A program made the position numbers and the translations under genes. Shown in pieces: positions 23,676 to 34,295 of a stretch of 64,000 nt of DNA; the stretch's first letter is position 1, and every line of letters starts with the position of its first letter. This DNA is from Paramacrobiotus metropolitanus (lineage: Eukaryota > Tardigrada > Eutardigrada > Parachela > Macrobiotidae), in contig NW_026570228.1 of the NCBI RefSeq assembly GCF_019649055.1, positions 992,001 through 1,056,000 of the forward strand, given 5' to 3'. A model generated the notes under the pieces. The model was not told the DNA's origin. It did not search any database and was given only the letters and a program-made list of their open reading frames with translations.

Positions 23676-24002
23676 ATGCATAAGTTAACTGTTGTCTTGA
23701 TCGTCGCCGGTTTACTGGCCGGCGCATCCGCCAATGCCGGTTTGGGTGAATGCTATAAGTTCATGCATAAAGTACAAAAATTCCGCGGCGAATCTTGCAA
23801 CGCCTTCTACATGATGTGCGATGGATCTTTCTCCCGCAAAGACTGCTCCTTCGGCCTGTGCTCCACGGATTTCGAGGTGACCTGTCCACTGCCGGGCCGG
23901 GCCGATGTGCGAATCAATTCCCAAATGTCCTGCGAGGAAGTGAACGGCAATGCCACTGCGTTGCAAGAGCAGCTAAACCCATGCTCCAACCGATTTTCAT
24001 GA
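23676..24002 (+). CDS. Small secreted cysteine-rich protein 1
   Basis: Single-exon gene of 108 residues. Residues 1-20 form a signal peptide (VVLIVAGLLAGASA), with likely cleavage before NAGLGECYKF. The mature part has eight cysteines in the order GEC, ESC, MMC, KDC, GLC, VTC, MSC, NPC, enough for four disulphides. It shares long identical blocks (AGLGECYKFMHKVQKFRGES, CNAFYMMCDGSFSRKDCSFG) with the genes at 26374 and 33453. I do not recognise the family and propose no function. AATAAA at about 24208 may be the polyadenylation signal. The C-terminal end (LNPCSNRFS) differs from the other two, which end TPDCS, and its last cysteine is displaced accordingly. Confidence 0.85.
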   Translation: MHKLTVVLIVAGLLAGASANAGLGECYKFMHKVQKFRGESCNAFYMMCDGSFSRKDCSFGLCSTDFEVTCPLPGRADVRINSQMSCEEVNGNATALQEQLNPCSNRFS

Positions 24003-24451
24003 TTGTTTTAAAATGAAAGATCATTTTTTGACCAGTACTATTACTAACGTTTCAAGTCGCCGGCATACTACTAAGCTGAAATCTGCTAAAATGCTCTTTA
24101 CGGTTCTGTGGGTCTACAGATTTATGTTTGACTTTGATGAGACCAAGTATACCCATTTAAGATTAGCATCCCGCAATTCCGCTAAATCTTGGGTGTGATT
24201 TGTTCAAAATAAAGATATCTGAATTCTGAAGTTTCCATTTTTTTGCTATGAGAAACTGGGATCCGAAGAGCATGTAATATATATTACAGTATTCGCTTCA
24301 GGCTCGAGTAAATCTTGTGGCAAGCAAACCTGACTACTACACTGCTACGATGCAAAGATCACCGCGTAGCGATGCGTGCAATATACTCGCCTACTGCATG
24401 CACCTGACGTGAGTGCTGCCTGTGTGTTTGCTGCATACTTGTAGTTCTATC
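24003..24451. other. 3' flank, no gene seen
   Basis: Contains the likely polyadenylation signal at about 24208 and no other recognised feature. Confidence 0.3.
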
Positions 24452-24712
24452 TACCGTATTTATCGAATTAGAAGCCCAGGGTTACAAATATTACAAATGA
24501 CCCACGGGGTGGGCTCCAATTACGGGCATGGGCTTGTATTTAGGGGGGGGGGCTTCAATTTTTCAAACCAGCTTTTTGGCATTTTTTAACATGGGCTTTA
24601 CGCTATTTAATTAAGCCCATGGGCCTCTATTTCGGGGTGGGCTTATAACTTTCAAACGACCTTAGGGGTGGGCTCTAATTACGGGGGGGCTTCAAATTCG
24701 ATAATTATGGTA
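24452..24712. mobile_element. MITE with G-rich subterminal repeats
   Basis: Ends TACCGTATTTATCGAATTAG at 24452 and, reversed, ATACCATAATTATCGAATTT at 24712 form an imperfect TIR starting and ending in TA. The inside is made of variants of GGGGTGGGCTCTAATTACGGG and GGGCTTCAA, including a run of ten G at about 24543-24552. No coding capacity. Superfamily unknown. Confidence 0.65.
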
Positions 24713-26192
24713 TATGTGATGTATAGGGTAAAAAAGTAGATGCGTTTCGCACGTTATTATTTTGTAAGTTTTGCGCAGAAATGTTCCTGTTGCACATTAC
24801 TTGTTGATTTAAATAATTTTATTTAATAAGTTTTCCAACCCTAACCGGCTTGGCCGATTCCAACCTTTCTAGTCTCACACTGTAAATATACGTAATGGTG
24901 GCCGGTGGGTTTTTCAGTTTTCTGTGCTTGGGACTAATACATTTCGCTGTACCTATATCGTACCGAAATGATAAGTACCAGTGAAAAACGTTTTCTTAAA
25001 ATTACGTACAGTGCATATACAGTGATATGTTTTGTCTCATTTTCGCAAAACGGAAACACCCAGTTTCGCATAAACAACTGTCATTGTTGGGAACAGGCAT
25101 TCAAGTGTACTGTGCACCTGCTGTACAATGGTCTGCAATTCAAGGAAGTATGGATCATCCGTCACGCAACATTTTAGACGCGTATTCCATAAAGCTAACA
25201 ATATATACCTCGATCAAAAATTTATATGGCATCGTGCAAGCGACGTCCTGCACAATAATGTGTGCGTGCATATTTCCCAAATACTGTCCTGCACAATAAT
25301 GTGTGCGTGCATATTTCTTGGTTTTTCGCCTATTCTCGGCAGCGTGAACCAAACGTTTTGCTTGCCGGTACACATAGAAATAATACGTATTCGTGTGAAC
25401 ACACCTGACTTCAAATAAAAAGTCTAAAATCAAAGATCACACAGAGAGAATTATTTATACACGGCAAAAAAAAATCCTGTTCCGCTAGAAACATGCAAAT
25501 TGAAGAGTGCCGTAGATGAAACAATGCAGCAGTGGTGATGTACAGATAGATTCGAGCAGCAGCAGCTTTTTAACACTTTCGAAATTGTTTCTGCACGAAT
25601 GGTAATTATATTTTTACTGAAATTAACAAAATGCAAAGATTAATTTCTACTAGCTCCAGATACAAAACAATTAGGTGGTATCTGTTGACTAGAGTATGTT
25701 GATGCTGTTATTTTTCTGCAGGAAATTGTTTAAAGAGATTATAAACACCATTTATCTGATATTAATCGTGGCGTAAACTACCTATTCACCGGCGCAGATG
25801 CATTAATTATCACGTAGGTTTGTTCAACGTGTACTTATGTACGTGTACCTTATGTTGCAGTCAATTTTGAATGTCTGCAGGTTGACGCTGTACCATACTT
25901 TATAGTACTAGCAGTCTGTATTGTTCCAACAGCGAAGTTGAATCTAATGGGTGGGTAGTTATGTAACCGAAATGAATTTTCTCGTTCACTGAAATATTGC
26001 TTTCTAACGACCTGACATGTGCTGGCGCCAGATTAATGGGTTTATCAGATACTTCGTTGTTGTAAACAGTAGCAGTTTGGTTGCATTTAACGAAGACATT
26101 AATTTCGAAATCTGGGTGCGGTGCCAGCTTAGCAAGCCTTTTAACTTTTAAGTATTCAGTTCCGGCTTCGTCCAGCAGTCATCAGTACTTCT
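24713..26192. other. Intergenic, no gene seen
   Basis: No gene recognised. A direct repeat with a 41-bp period (TCCTGCACAATAATGTGTGC followed by GTGCATATTTC) lies at 25246-25276 and 25287-25317. Homology to the 5' flank of cysteine-rich gene 1 begins at about 26110. Confidence 0.4.
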
Positions 26193-26286
26193 ATAATTCC
26201 ATTAAGGCGTGAACGATCTCGGCCTTGTTGTGCTGCCAGGCAAAATTCCAGCGCATACCTATCTACATGCACTCGTACTATAAATA
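26193..26286 (+). promoter_or_regulatory. Promoter of cysteine-rich gene 2
   Basis: ATAATTCCATTAAGGCGTGA (26193-26212), GCTGCCAGGCAAAATTCC (26232-26249) and TATAAATA (26279-26286, 95 bp before the ATG) repeat the arrangement at 23501-23584. Confidence 0.7.
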
Positions 26287-26373
26287 AATTGCTTTTGCTT
26301 TCGCCGTTGCAGAATGTTCAGTCGCTTACCAGTTGGACCGTTTTCTAATTACCGGTGTGCCGCCACTTGAACA

Positions 26374-26697
26374 ATGCACCAGTTAACTGTTGTTTTTGTC
26401 GTTGCCAGTTTACTGGCTGGCGTATCAGCTAATGCCGGCTTGGGTGAATGCTACAAGTTCATGCACAAGGTGCAGAAATTCCGCGGTGAATCCTGCAACG
26501 CCTTCTACATGATGTGCGACGGATCCTTCTCTCGCAAGGACTGCTCCTTCGGCCAGTGCTCCACCGACTTCTCGAGGACATGTAACCTGCCGGGCAAGAC
26601 CGACGTGCGCATCAACTCTGAGATGAGCTGCGATGAAGTCAATCGCAAAGCTGCCACGCTGCGAGCACAGTACGACGCCACACCCGACTGCAGTTAG
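26374..26697 (+). CDS. Small secreted cysteine-rich protein 2
   Basis: Single-exon gene of 107 residues, paralogue of 23676 and 33453. The signal peptide (VVFVVASLLAGVSA) is followed by NAGLGECYKF. All eight cysteines are present: GEC, ESC, MMC, KDC, GQC, RTC, MSC, PDC. The middle reads STDFSRTCNLPGKTD where the others have STDFEVTCPLPG, so variation concentrates in one loop. The end, LRAQYDATPDCS, is identical to copy 3. The frame is intact and the upstream elements are conserved, so it is probably expressed. Function unknown. Confidence 0.85.
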   Translation: MHQLTVVFVVASLLAGVSANAGLGECYKFMHKVQKFRGESCNAFYMMCDGSFSRKDCSFGQCSTDFSRTCNLPGKTDVRINSEMSCDEVNRKAATLRAQYDATPDCS

Positions 26698-26763
26698 GAC
26701 GTAGCGTTCCTTGTAATTTTTAGTGTGCATTAAACTTTCAGTGGACGTTTTCTTTCTCAACAC

Positions 26764-27510
26764 TTTGTCGACTGGTTTAGAGCGCTTTGAATTTATTCTT
26801 CGCGATGCTGCGGCTATTATCTGTAGCCAAGTTTCTTTTTAGCAGTTCTATGACCAATTTCACAGCGAATGGTTTTTTGGGGAACCACATGTGACCCCTA
26901 GGTGCGATAATATGGTTATTAAAGAACATGGTGACCTGTCACAACAAATGAATTCTACTATAAAAACCGCAATCAGTTATTCAATTTTCGTAAAAATTTT
27001 ATTCCATGTCACTGACAAGATGTCAGCAGAATACAGTCGTCGAACGTTTAACAGATCTGTGGTAACCGATGCTGAGCCGCTGGCTGCAAACATTGCTGCA
27101 AAATTCTGCTGCTGAGAAAAAACTTTATAAGCTGATAAAGGAAGATGCTTGTCAGCCGAACGAAAGATCAAAATTACTTATGCCATCTATTTTTTTAAAG
27201 TCAACGTTTCCTGTCTACAGGAAGTAAGCACTTTTCGCTATTTTCGAATACCACAAAAATGAGGAATAATTTTCTGAATAATTATTGCAGAAAGAAGCTC
27301 GGCATTTTTCGTTATTATCTTAAATACACCAAAGCCACAGACTTGCTTAAAGTTCAACACGGTTCTTTTAGTGTTCTGTTATAAAGTCAGTGTTGAATTC
27401 ATACAACACCAGCAGAACGAGTGTTTTATTATTTCGTTCACTATAAATGCTGCAGACATGTTGAACAGCGTACGCCTAGTTAACCATTATTGTGATGCAT
27501 AATCCGTCTC
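26764..27510. other. Intergenic, no gene seen
   Basis: AT-rich spacer. I looked here for the membrane domain expected for the receptor on the minus strand (27.5-29.8 kb) and did not find it. Confidence 0.4.
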
Positions 27511-29809
27511 CTAGGAGGCAGCGCATACCCATAAGCAGGTATTCTCCCCGAAGACCTGCTTCTGACCTTTGGCACAGGGCTCGCTGGCTCGCGATTTCGG
27601 GATGCCTGCATGACCCCGCGGCCACTGGATCTTGTCTACATGGATATCCAGCTTAGACGGACTCCAGTCGCCTACTTTCACATTAGCGTAACTTCCACGG
27701 GCTTTCTCCAGACGCTCGTAATATAACCGCACATCATCCTCACCTGCAACAACAATGATTTATCATCTCATGGAATATGTTAAAAGAATGCAAGCAACGA
27801 ACCGGCATTCTTGGGCAAAATTGGCTGCTCGCCGCCACTGGCCACCTTGTGATAACTATAGATTTCGTATTCCCCTAAAGACAAAGATAATGGGGACGCT
27901 TTATGTTGTGTAGTTTGGGTTGCACATTTACCTTGACTAATCGGCGTTTTTAAAAGAGAATTGTATAAAAGCGCTCCATCAATCTGAGTGGGAACTTGCA
28001 ATCGTGCATCCTTCGCCGCGCTACCGTGCCCAAGATAGCTCTTTAACGCTTTTGCGTACACTTGAACCGCTTCGTAAAGTCTCGCTGCTTTTGAGTCGGT
28101 AGTGAAATTAGCCTTCTTCAAACTCAAATTCGGGTCGCAAGATTTCCAGTCGGACTGTCGCCATGTAGGGTCAACCGGCGAGGTCCCAGCGATCTTGCAG
28201 CTGAACTTGGTCTCCCAAAAGCGTTGGAAATACGGATTTCGGTGAGCATCTTGTCCGGGCTTCAAGCCAATTAAGTGTTGCTCAAACGCGGCCTGTGTTG
28301 GAGGTTTGAGTTTTAGCGTCAGAGAACCTTGAATTTCGTCCTCCAAAAACGCTCCCTGGAATCCCGCTAACTCGGCGGGGTCCTGAACCAAACCTACATA
28401 CAGCAATCCGTTTTCTGGACGGTTCTTCGCTTGCTTGAAAAAGTCAACCATCCAGGCGATCGTCATAATATTTGGCGGAGCAAACACGATCAGAACCGGC
28501 GCTGTCGAGCTGTCTCGCGCTATTCGCTGCAGTGTGTCGGAATCGCCGTCGTAACCTTCGTCGCCACCAGTTCGCGCACGAATTGTCAGGTTGCTTTTGA
28601 TGCAGATATGGTGTCTCTGGACTTCCGCTAAAAATCGCTGCAGGCGCGCGCTGGTTTCAGGGTCCTCGAACGCCGCAGAGTTAATGTACGTCCAGTTGAA
28701 AAAGGCCAAGATATCTGCCAGTGCTTTGCCTTGATCCTTGCCGGTCAAAGCTGAACAATATGGAGACAGATTACTTTGTACGAAACTCTTAAACGAGAGA
28801 GCCCAATCGGGAGCAGCACATACTAAATTAATTAACAAATTCAAGGTATAGTATAGATCGTGCTGTAAATTAACCCGTTAAACACAGTTTGGTTCCTTTA
28901 CCCATTTTTAGGCATTTCGTTTAACATTGCGCCTAATAAATCAGTATAGCGGGGTCACCTACTGGTCATGTTGAAGAGGCCGAACTGCTGTTTGAACCTT
29001 GAGGTGTCATCTGGGTACGGTTTCATCGTCAGGCCCCGGTGGACAGCGACTAAGTTTAGCACTGGATCGACGTTTATGACAGTGGAACTGTCGCTTTGAT
29101 TAGGACCTACTTCAAAACGTGGCTGGCTGGATACCCGGGTTACCGGTTGATAGACATCGACAGTATCGATAAAGCAGTGATCCGATATATTAGCTCCTGC
29201 AAATTACAATAAAAGAGCAACTTGGCTTAAAATTTTTCCAGCAAACTCATTTCGGCGATCAGCAACAGGAATAAAAGAAAACATGCTGCAGTGAATTTAC
29301 TAGTAGTTTTAGATGTACCATGTATATTTCCCGTTAAAAACGTTTTTAGTTCATAAAATATTTTTAAGAACCCAAAGGCTACCATTCAGTATTTCCTGTT
29401 TGAGAATATTAATCTGTAATAGTTTTTTTTTTATTTTCGCTAATAATTACAAATCAGTTTTGCGGTTGGGTGGCTAAAATAAATTAACAACCGTAAAATT
29501 AATAGTCCATATAAAGGGGATGATATCGCTGTTGAATACTTTACCTAGTTTAACGCCGGGAAGAAGGGTTTTGTCGCTGTTGATGGTGTCCAGCGCAGAC
29601 AGCACCGCTTCCACACGCTGCATACACTGGTTGTATTTTTCCGCTGCTGGTCGCATTTCAGCTGATGGACTTTCATCGTATCCCATGGAGCTCGTCTCCA
29701 GCACAATATCACCGGGAATCACGGTATTGGCCACGGATTCCCGAGAGCCGAATTGCGGTGCCACCGGCTGGCATAGGATCGCCAGCGTAGCAATCAATGC
29801 GACCAACAT
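27511..29809 (-). CDS. Metabotropic-glutamate-type (class C) receptor ectodomain without 7TM
   Basis: Five minus-strand exons join in phase 1: 29809-29545, 29196-28963, 28822-27932, 27874-27803 and 27743-27511. A signal peptide (LVALIATLAILC) leads into the Venus-flytrap domain: GDIVLETS, then CMQRVEAVLSALDTINSD, LLPGVKLG spliced to ANISDHC (LGA-I-D-C of the family), FVQSNLSPYC, DILAFFNWTYINS, HHICIKSN, NPYFQRFWETKFSCKI, CDPNLSLKKANFT, GEYEIYSYHKV, and KLDIHVDKIQWP. The last exon begins the cysteine-rich linker (SEPCAKGQKQ, TCLWVCAAS) and stops. In mGluRs the linker continues into seven helices; none is found downstream. It could be a soluble binding protein, a decoy or a 3'-truncated copy. 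The sequence is long, intact and correctly spliced, including a 57-bp intron (27931-27875). The family's CCW is CLW here. Confidence 0.85.
27875..27931 (-). other. 57-bp intron
   Basis: GTAAAT donor and TCTTTAG acceptor on the minus strand. It is a multiple of three with no stop, so it can be misread as coding. The family alignment (TPISQ then GEYEIYSYH) supports removing it. The other short introns fall in the 57-90 bp range. Confidence 0.7.
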
Positions 29810-30676
29810 CTTGAAAAATGTATTAACTTGTACTTGAAGGCCCGAATTTGAAAAAAATGTAAGCCGTTTGTACGCTTACAAAGCGCACTGTGGAAGTGGT
29901 GTACACACCGTTCCCACAAACAGCAGCAAATGCAATTTCTGTACCCAAGCGTGAAAAAGTTTATGTACCGGCGCGATATAGATCGTTACTGTTGATTACA
30001 AGTACCGCTATAATGTCAACTGGTTAAGCAAGTTGCGGTTTTGAAGATCACTTTAGAAGATTAGAAAGGTTTTCTCTGAAAATTTGGTAGAATTTCTTTG
30101 TAATCTATAACACGCTGGGTCATTATGCCAGTGTGTTATGTGTGCATAATTACGTACAAACCTCTTAGAATATTGTCAGAAACCATGTTCTGAGTGCGCT
30201 CTCGTAGTAACCTTGAAAGATACTGTAGGTGATACTTGTTATAATATACTGTCAGCTACTATACAGCCTGCGGTTTCAAAAAGAGACAGATGTGTGAAAA
30301 TATACTGATAATGAATCAAAATAAACAGTCGTCTGCTCAAAATTTTAGGGTGGGGCTACGATCTGCGGCAATTAACGGACATGATTATAATGTTGCTAGC
30401 AATGTGCGGCTGTAACCGTCCGGACAGTCCGGACTTGCGACACTCGTTGTGCTAATATGGATGAACCCACCAGAAAAATAAAATAAAAAAGAAAAATATT
30501 CTTTTAAATATAAAAAATGTATTATTTAAACAGTTATAAAACAAACTCTGCAAAGTCGAGCAAACAGCTTATTACCCTTGGTTTTCCGCTTCGCTTCGGT
30601 CTTTTAGTGCAATCCAATAGCGGTGCACTTTCCTAGTTATTTTCTTATGATGTGATTTAATTTAAGTACTGTACTT
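29810..30676. other. Intergenic, no gene seen
   Basis: 5' flank of the class C receptor gene followed by AT-rich sequence. No TATA box at a convincing distance. Confidence 0.3.
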
Positions 30677-30891
30677 CTACCCTGCACTTGTCCATTTATT
30701 TTGCAGTGCAGACGCACGTACGTTGTATGAGCCCATTCAGCTCGCTGTTCACGATTCACATACACGGCCTGCAACTGCGTGCAGAGATCAGGCAGCTGAC
30801 TGAACGTGAGCGGCTTTAGCTCTCTCTCGCCAGTCTCGCCTACAGTGCAGTAGGCTCAAACCGTACAAAAGTCTGGACAAGTGCAGGGTAG
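30677..30891. mobile_element. 215-bp MITE with 18-bp TIR
   Basis: CTACCCTGCACTTGTCCA at 30677-30694 is matched exactly by its reverse complement at 30874-30891. The inside is GC-richer than the flanks and non-coding. No clear target duplication is visible. Confidence 0.75.
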
Positions 30892-31035
30892 CACTGCGGC
30901 GATAACACTGAGGTGCGATCTAGTCTGATCCCTTTGGAGCCTTTCCTGGGAAGACTCACAACTTCTCTGAATATAATTATATAAATATAGACTGGCACAG
31001 CCAACTCAGACGAAGAATCTCTACGAGCAGAGATC

Positions 31036-31465
31036 TCGTGGTCAAACTGCCGGCGGATAAGCTGATTGGTATTCGAGCACGTACGTATGTTCTTTTATCA
31101 TTGTGTTTTTTGTTTGCTTGTGCTTTTTTTAATTTTTCAACTTTTTTAAAGTTGTAGTTCTCGTTTGTTATTGTTGACTGTTTATTTGCCGAACGATGAA
31201 TCATGTTTTGAAACTAGCAGTAGCAGAAGTTTGTTTGACAAGAATACATAGATACATAATACATAGAATGTCCAGCTTGTATTCGCTGAATGAATTAGTT
31301 TACCAATAACTTGGTTTTGTATCAATTTGTGATTTTCGTAAAAAAATGCATGTTCAGGACATTCCGCCGGCAGTTTGACCACGAAAATTTCCGCCGGCGT
31401 TTTGACCACACAAAATTTCCGCCGGCAAAAACTTCCGCCGTCGTTTTGACATTGGCCCTTTCCTT
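31036..31465. repeat. Inverted repeat and tandem CCGCCGGC units
   Basis: TCGTGGTCAAACTGCCGGCG starts a 22-bp word at 31036-31057 whose exact reverse complement is at 31363-31384. From 31363 to about 31455 a 22-26-bp unit (TTCCGCCGGC followed by GTTTTGACCAC) recurs four times with decay. It looks like one end of a foldback element whose termini carry short tandem repeats, similar in design to 47.19-48.33 kb. Confidence 0.6.
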
Positions 31466-31726
31466 AACATCTGGTTGGCGAGATAACGGTGTAATAATAG
31501 TCTTTATGCCCATTTATGGGCCAAACACCCAAAAAAGAAAGCGAACATGGCCGTATAATTGTGTGCTTTCGAAGCGAAAATTTATTTGCTGTATACGTGC
31601 ACCACTCTAATGCTTCCTGGGAGCACATTTCCTGTTAAAACCGCCTTAATTTAGCCTGGAAAAACAATCCAGTTCCCGGTGACCAGTGGACACAGCTAGG
31701 CCACGTGCAGCAGGTAGCACATAAGT
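31466..31726. other. Intergenic, no gene seen
   Basis: Nothing recognised. Confidence 0.3.
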
Positions 31727-31906
31727 ATGCTGTATGCCTTTAAGGTGGCAGTGAATTTGCTGTTCTTGTTGATTTTTTATGGAAACATCCCAGCAGGTGC
31801 CGACTGCCGATACATCGCGAAAACCGGAATTGGAGCTGTACCGTCTGCCACGCAGTTAATGGTTTTTCATAATATCATTATTTCTATAGCTGTACGATAC
31901 TCCTAG
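31727..31906 (+). CDS. Possible small secreted peptide or receptor first exon (59 codons)
   Basis: ATG at 31727 opens a 59-residue frame. It starts with a good signal-type helix (VAVNLLFLLIFYGNIPAGA) followed by DCRYIAKTGIGAVPSATQ and a second hydrophobic stretch. In its layout it resembles the first exons of the receptor-type genes at 8.18 and 41.86 kb. No downstream exon is identified. It may be a stranded first exon, a small peptide or chance. Confidence 0.25.
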   Translation: MLYAFKVAVNLLFLLIFYGNIPAGADCRYIAKTGIGAVPSATQLMVFHNIIISIAVRYS

Positions 31907-33240
31907 ACGCTTTAACACTACTGTGTATAAAATTTTGCTAAAACTACTCTGTTACTTTAAGTCTTTCCGTATAGTAGTATACCCGTCCAATTAAGTGGTC
32001 GTATTTGCACTTAAACCGTTAAACTGCCGCCAGCAGCTCACAAGCGGCAAAAACAACAAATTTTTCACTTTTTCTCGGTAACGAACACAGCGGCACGCCT
32101 TAAGACCGATTGAATAATCTACGAAGCTAGGCGGAGTAATTTATTAATTTAAAGAGTTAACACGATAAAAAGGATAAAATAAATTAAGCGCGATGTAACG
32201 GAAGCCAATAGCTTGCACCCAGGACAATTTTCATTGCACGAGTTTGGAAGAGTCTTATCAACTACCGTACTTTATGATAAAAATAATACAGAATGCAAAA
32301 CTATGAAGGCGGTACAAAAAATTTCACCATTTTGCCGAAATTGCAATAGCCAAATCAGAGCCGGAAAATACAGAATTTAAATGAGTATATCTAACTTCTG
32401 GGAACGGAATTCATGACCAACGGTTTTGTATTCTGGCTCCCGGCATGCATAAGTAAATTTATCTACAGTATATGCACGTATAAATCAGAACAATACTACA
32501 TGAAAATGCCAGGTCTCGCGCGAAGATAACAAATTATTTTTCCGCAAAAGTCGCTACAAATTTCCATAAAAATTTAAATGTAGCGGTATCGTTCTGATTT
32601 AATTGAATAAAATGTAACTGCCACACGCGCTGCGGTTGTCTAGTTAAATACTCTGTTCATAATACAACACAGCGACAATGCGTGAGTATTTGTTCCACAT
32701 TATCACAAATTTTCAGGCCCTGAGCCAAACAACTGAAAGAAACAATGTTTGGAATCTGTAAGGCGCTTTGCGGTGACCACTTAATTAGCTACTACTGTCT
32801 CGCTTACTGCAGAAAATTTCACATAATAACAATATGTACGAACGAACATTTTATCGTTGGCAGAGGAACAATTTCTATGTCTTGATCAACCTAAAGCAAG
32901 AAATTTTCCGGCGCCGATTGATGAAAAAACATTGTTTACCGATTTATAGCAGATTGTGGTAAAACAAAATTAGTGTAAGGTACAGTAGCTACAGTTTTTG
33001 CAGTTGACATGCACATCGATGGGTGCCGTTTACTGCTGCAATCAAATTATAGTGAAAGTGATTTATGATCACTTCTTTCGAACAAATTCTACGTCTTTGC
33101 CAACACAGCAATGTGAATTACCTTATTCATGGACAGTGTTTTGCTTATGTAACACGGTAAAAAGATGATTAATGGTTTTTTAGCAATGTGAAAGCATTAG
33201 TCTTTACATTTTCCAGGGACGTAGGTGCAGCAAAAGAAAG
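31907..33240. other. Intergenic, no gene seen
   Basis: AT-rich; no gene or repeat recognised. Confidence 0.3.
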
Positions 33241-33369
33241 GCTGCCTGGCAAAAACAAGAGTGCATTATACTCCTGTAATTAAGGATGGGCCCCTTTAAC
33301 CGCTTATTTATTAGCGCTCGAAGCAAGCAAATTCTCAGCTGTCAGGACAGTCAGTCTGCCATATAAAAA
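33241..33369 (+). promoter_or_regulatory. Promoter of cysteine-rich gene 3
   Basis: GCTGCCTGGCAAAAACA (33241-33257) is a diverged form of the GCTGCCAGGCAAAATTCC element of genes 1 and 2. It lies further upstream, with TATAAAAA at 33362-33369, 91 bp before the ATG. The ATAATTCCATTAAGG element is not seen, so this promoter has diverged more than the other two. Confidence 0.5.
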
Positions 33370-33452
33370 GGAGATATTTTAAAGTTTGCGAGGTGGACAA
33401 GTTACTAGTCATTCAAATTTCTTCCTTCCTCGAACGGTCTTCATCCGGAAAC

Positions 33453-33776
33453 ATGCAGCAGTACGCCGTTGTTTTAATTGTCGCGTGTTTGCTGGTCGGC
33501 GCCTCGGCCAATGCCGGTTTGGGCGAATGCTACAAGTTTATGCACACTGTACAGAAACTCCGTGGCCCGTCGTGCAACGCCTTCTACATGATGTGCGACG
33601 GATCCTTCTCCCGCAAGGATTGCTCATTCGGCCAATGCTCCACGGACTTCGAGGTCACCTGTCCACTGCCCGGCAAATCCGATGTGCGCATCAACTCCAA
33701 GATGAGCTGTGCCGAAGTCAATCGCAAAGCCGCCTCACTGCGAGCACAGTACGACGCCACACCCGATTGTTCATGA
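33453..33776 (+). CDS. Small secreted cysteine-rich protein 3
   Basis: Single-exon gene of 107 residues. ATG 33453 is chosen over an in-frame ATG at 33393 because it aligns with the starts of genes 1 and 2 and gives the signal peptide directly (VVLIVACLLVGASA). Eight cysteines lie at the same spacing. KLRGPSCNAFYMMCDGSFSR differs from FRGES in the other two. The end is as in gene 2. The frame is intact. An extra cysteine lies inside the signal peptide. Function unknown. The three copies are strung over 10 kb with an unrelated receptor gene between copies 2 and 3. Confidence 0.85.
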   Translation: MQQYAVVLIVACLLVGASANAGLGECYKFMHTVQKLRGPSCNAFYMMCDGSFSRKDCSFGQCSTDFEVTCPLPGKSDVRINSKMSCAEVNRKAASLRAQYDATPDCS

Positions 33777-34173
33777 GTATAGAATCGTTTTCTTAGCTTA
33801 ATTCTTTATGTGGCCTGGGGTGTGTTTTGGAAAAATACACAAGCACAAGATTAACACAAAAATAATTCCATGAAAAATTAAAGCGTAGATACTGTATTTG
33901 CGTCTGATTTGCGTTGCGTGGGTGCCGCGTCTGGGAGCAACAAATTAAAAAGCTACTGGTTAATTCAGCTTGTTAGCACTTGCACAGCTGGGAGTAGTAT
34001 AAGTGCTATCTTCCTAATACAACCATTTACAGCAAAAATTATTTCATATGTACTCAGTATAGGATAATAACTCCATGTACTGTGTCGTGTTCGTAAGTAA
34101 TGTAAGATTTTAATATCTTCACAGCAGCGCTACCAACAACAACAAAATATAAAAGTAATGAGACTGACAAATA

Positions 34174-34272
34174 GCGATCATATTGCTATGCAGAGTACCT
34201 GAGCATATATATGCTCAGGTACTCTGCATAGCAATGTGATCGCTGAGTGCAGGTCATATATGACCTGCACTC
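34174..34272. repeat. Two adjacent palindromes (70 bp and 28 bp)
   Basis: 34174-34243 is a nearly perfect palindrome with no spacer, centred in GAGCATATATATGCTC. One base pair mismatches (CATATTGC against GCAATGTG). One base later, 34245-34272 is a perfect 28-bp palindrome centred in GGTCATATATGACC. GACTGAC at about 34162 and GTCAGTC at about 34281 add an outer inverted pair. Both centres read CATATATG. No coding frame. Confidence 0.9.
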
Positions 34273-34295
34273 GGACAAGGTCAGTCATAATCGCG

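Noticed and set aside
27875-27931. In-frame stretch GKCATQTTQHKASPLSLSL in the class C receptor
   Set aside because: It has a GTAAAT donor and a TTTAG acceptor and interrupts the family alignment, so I treat it as a 57-bp intron.
31363-31455. CRISPR-like repeats
   Set aside because: The four units are adjacent and decayed with no unique spacers, and the genome is eukaryotic.
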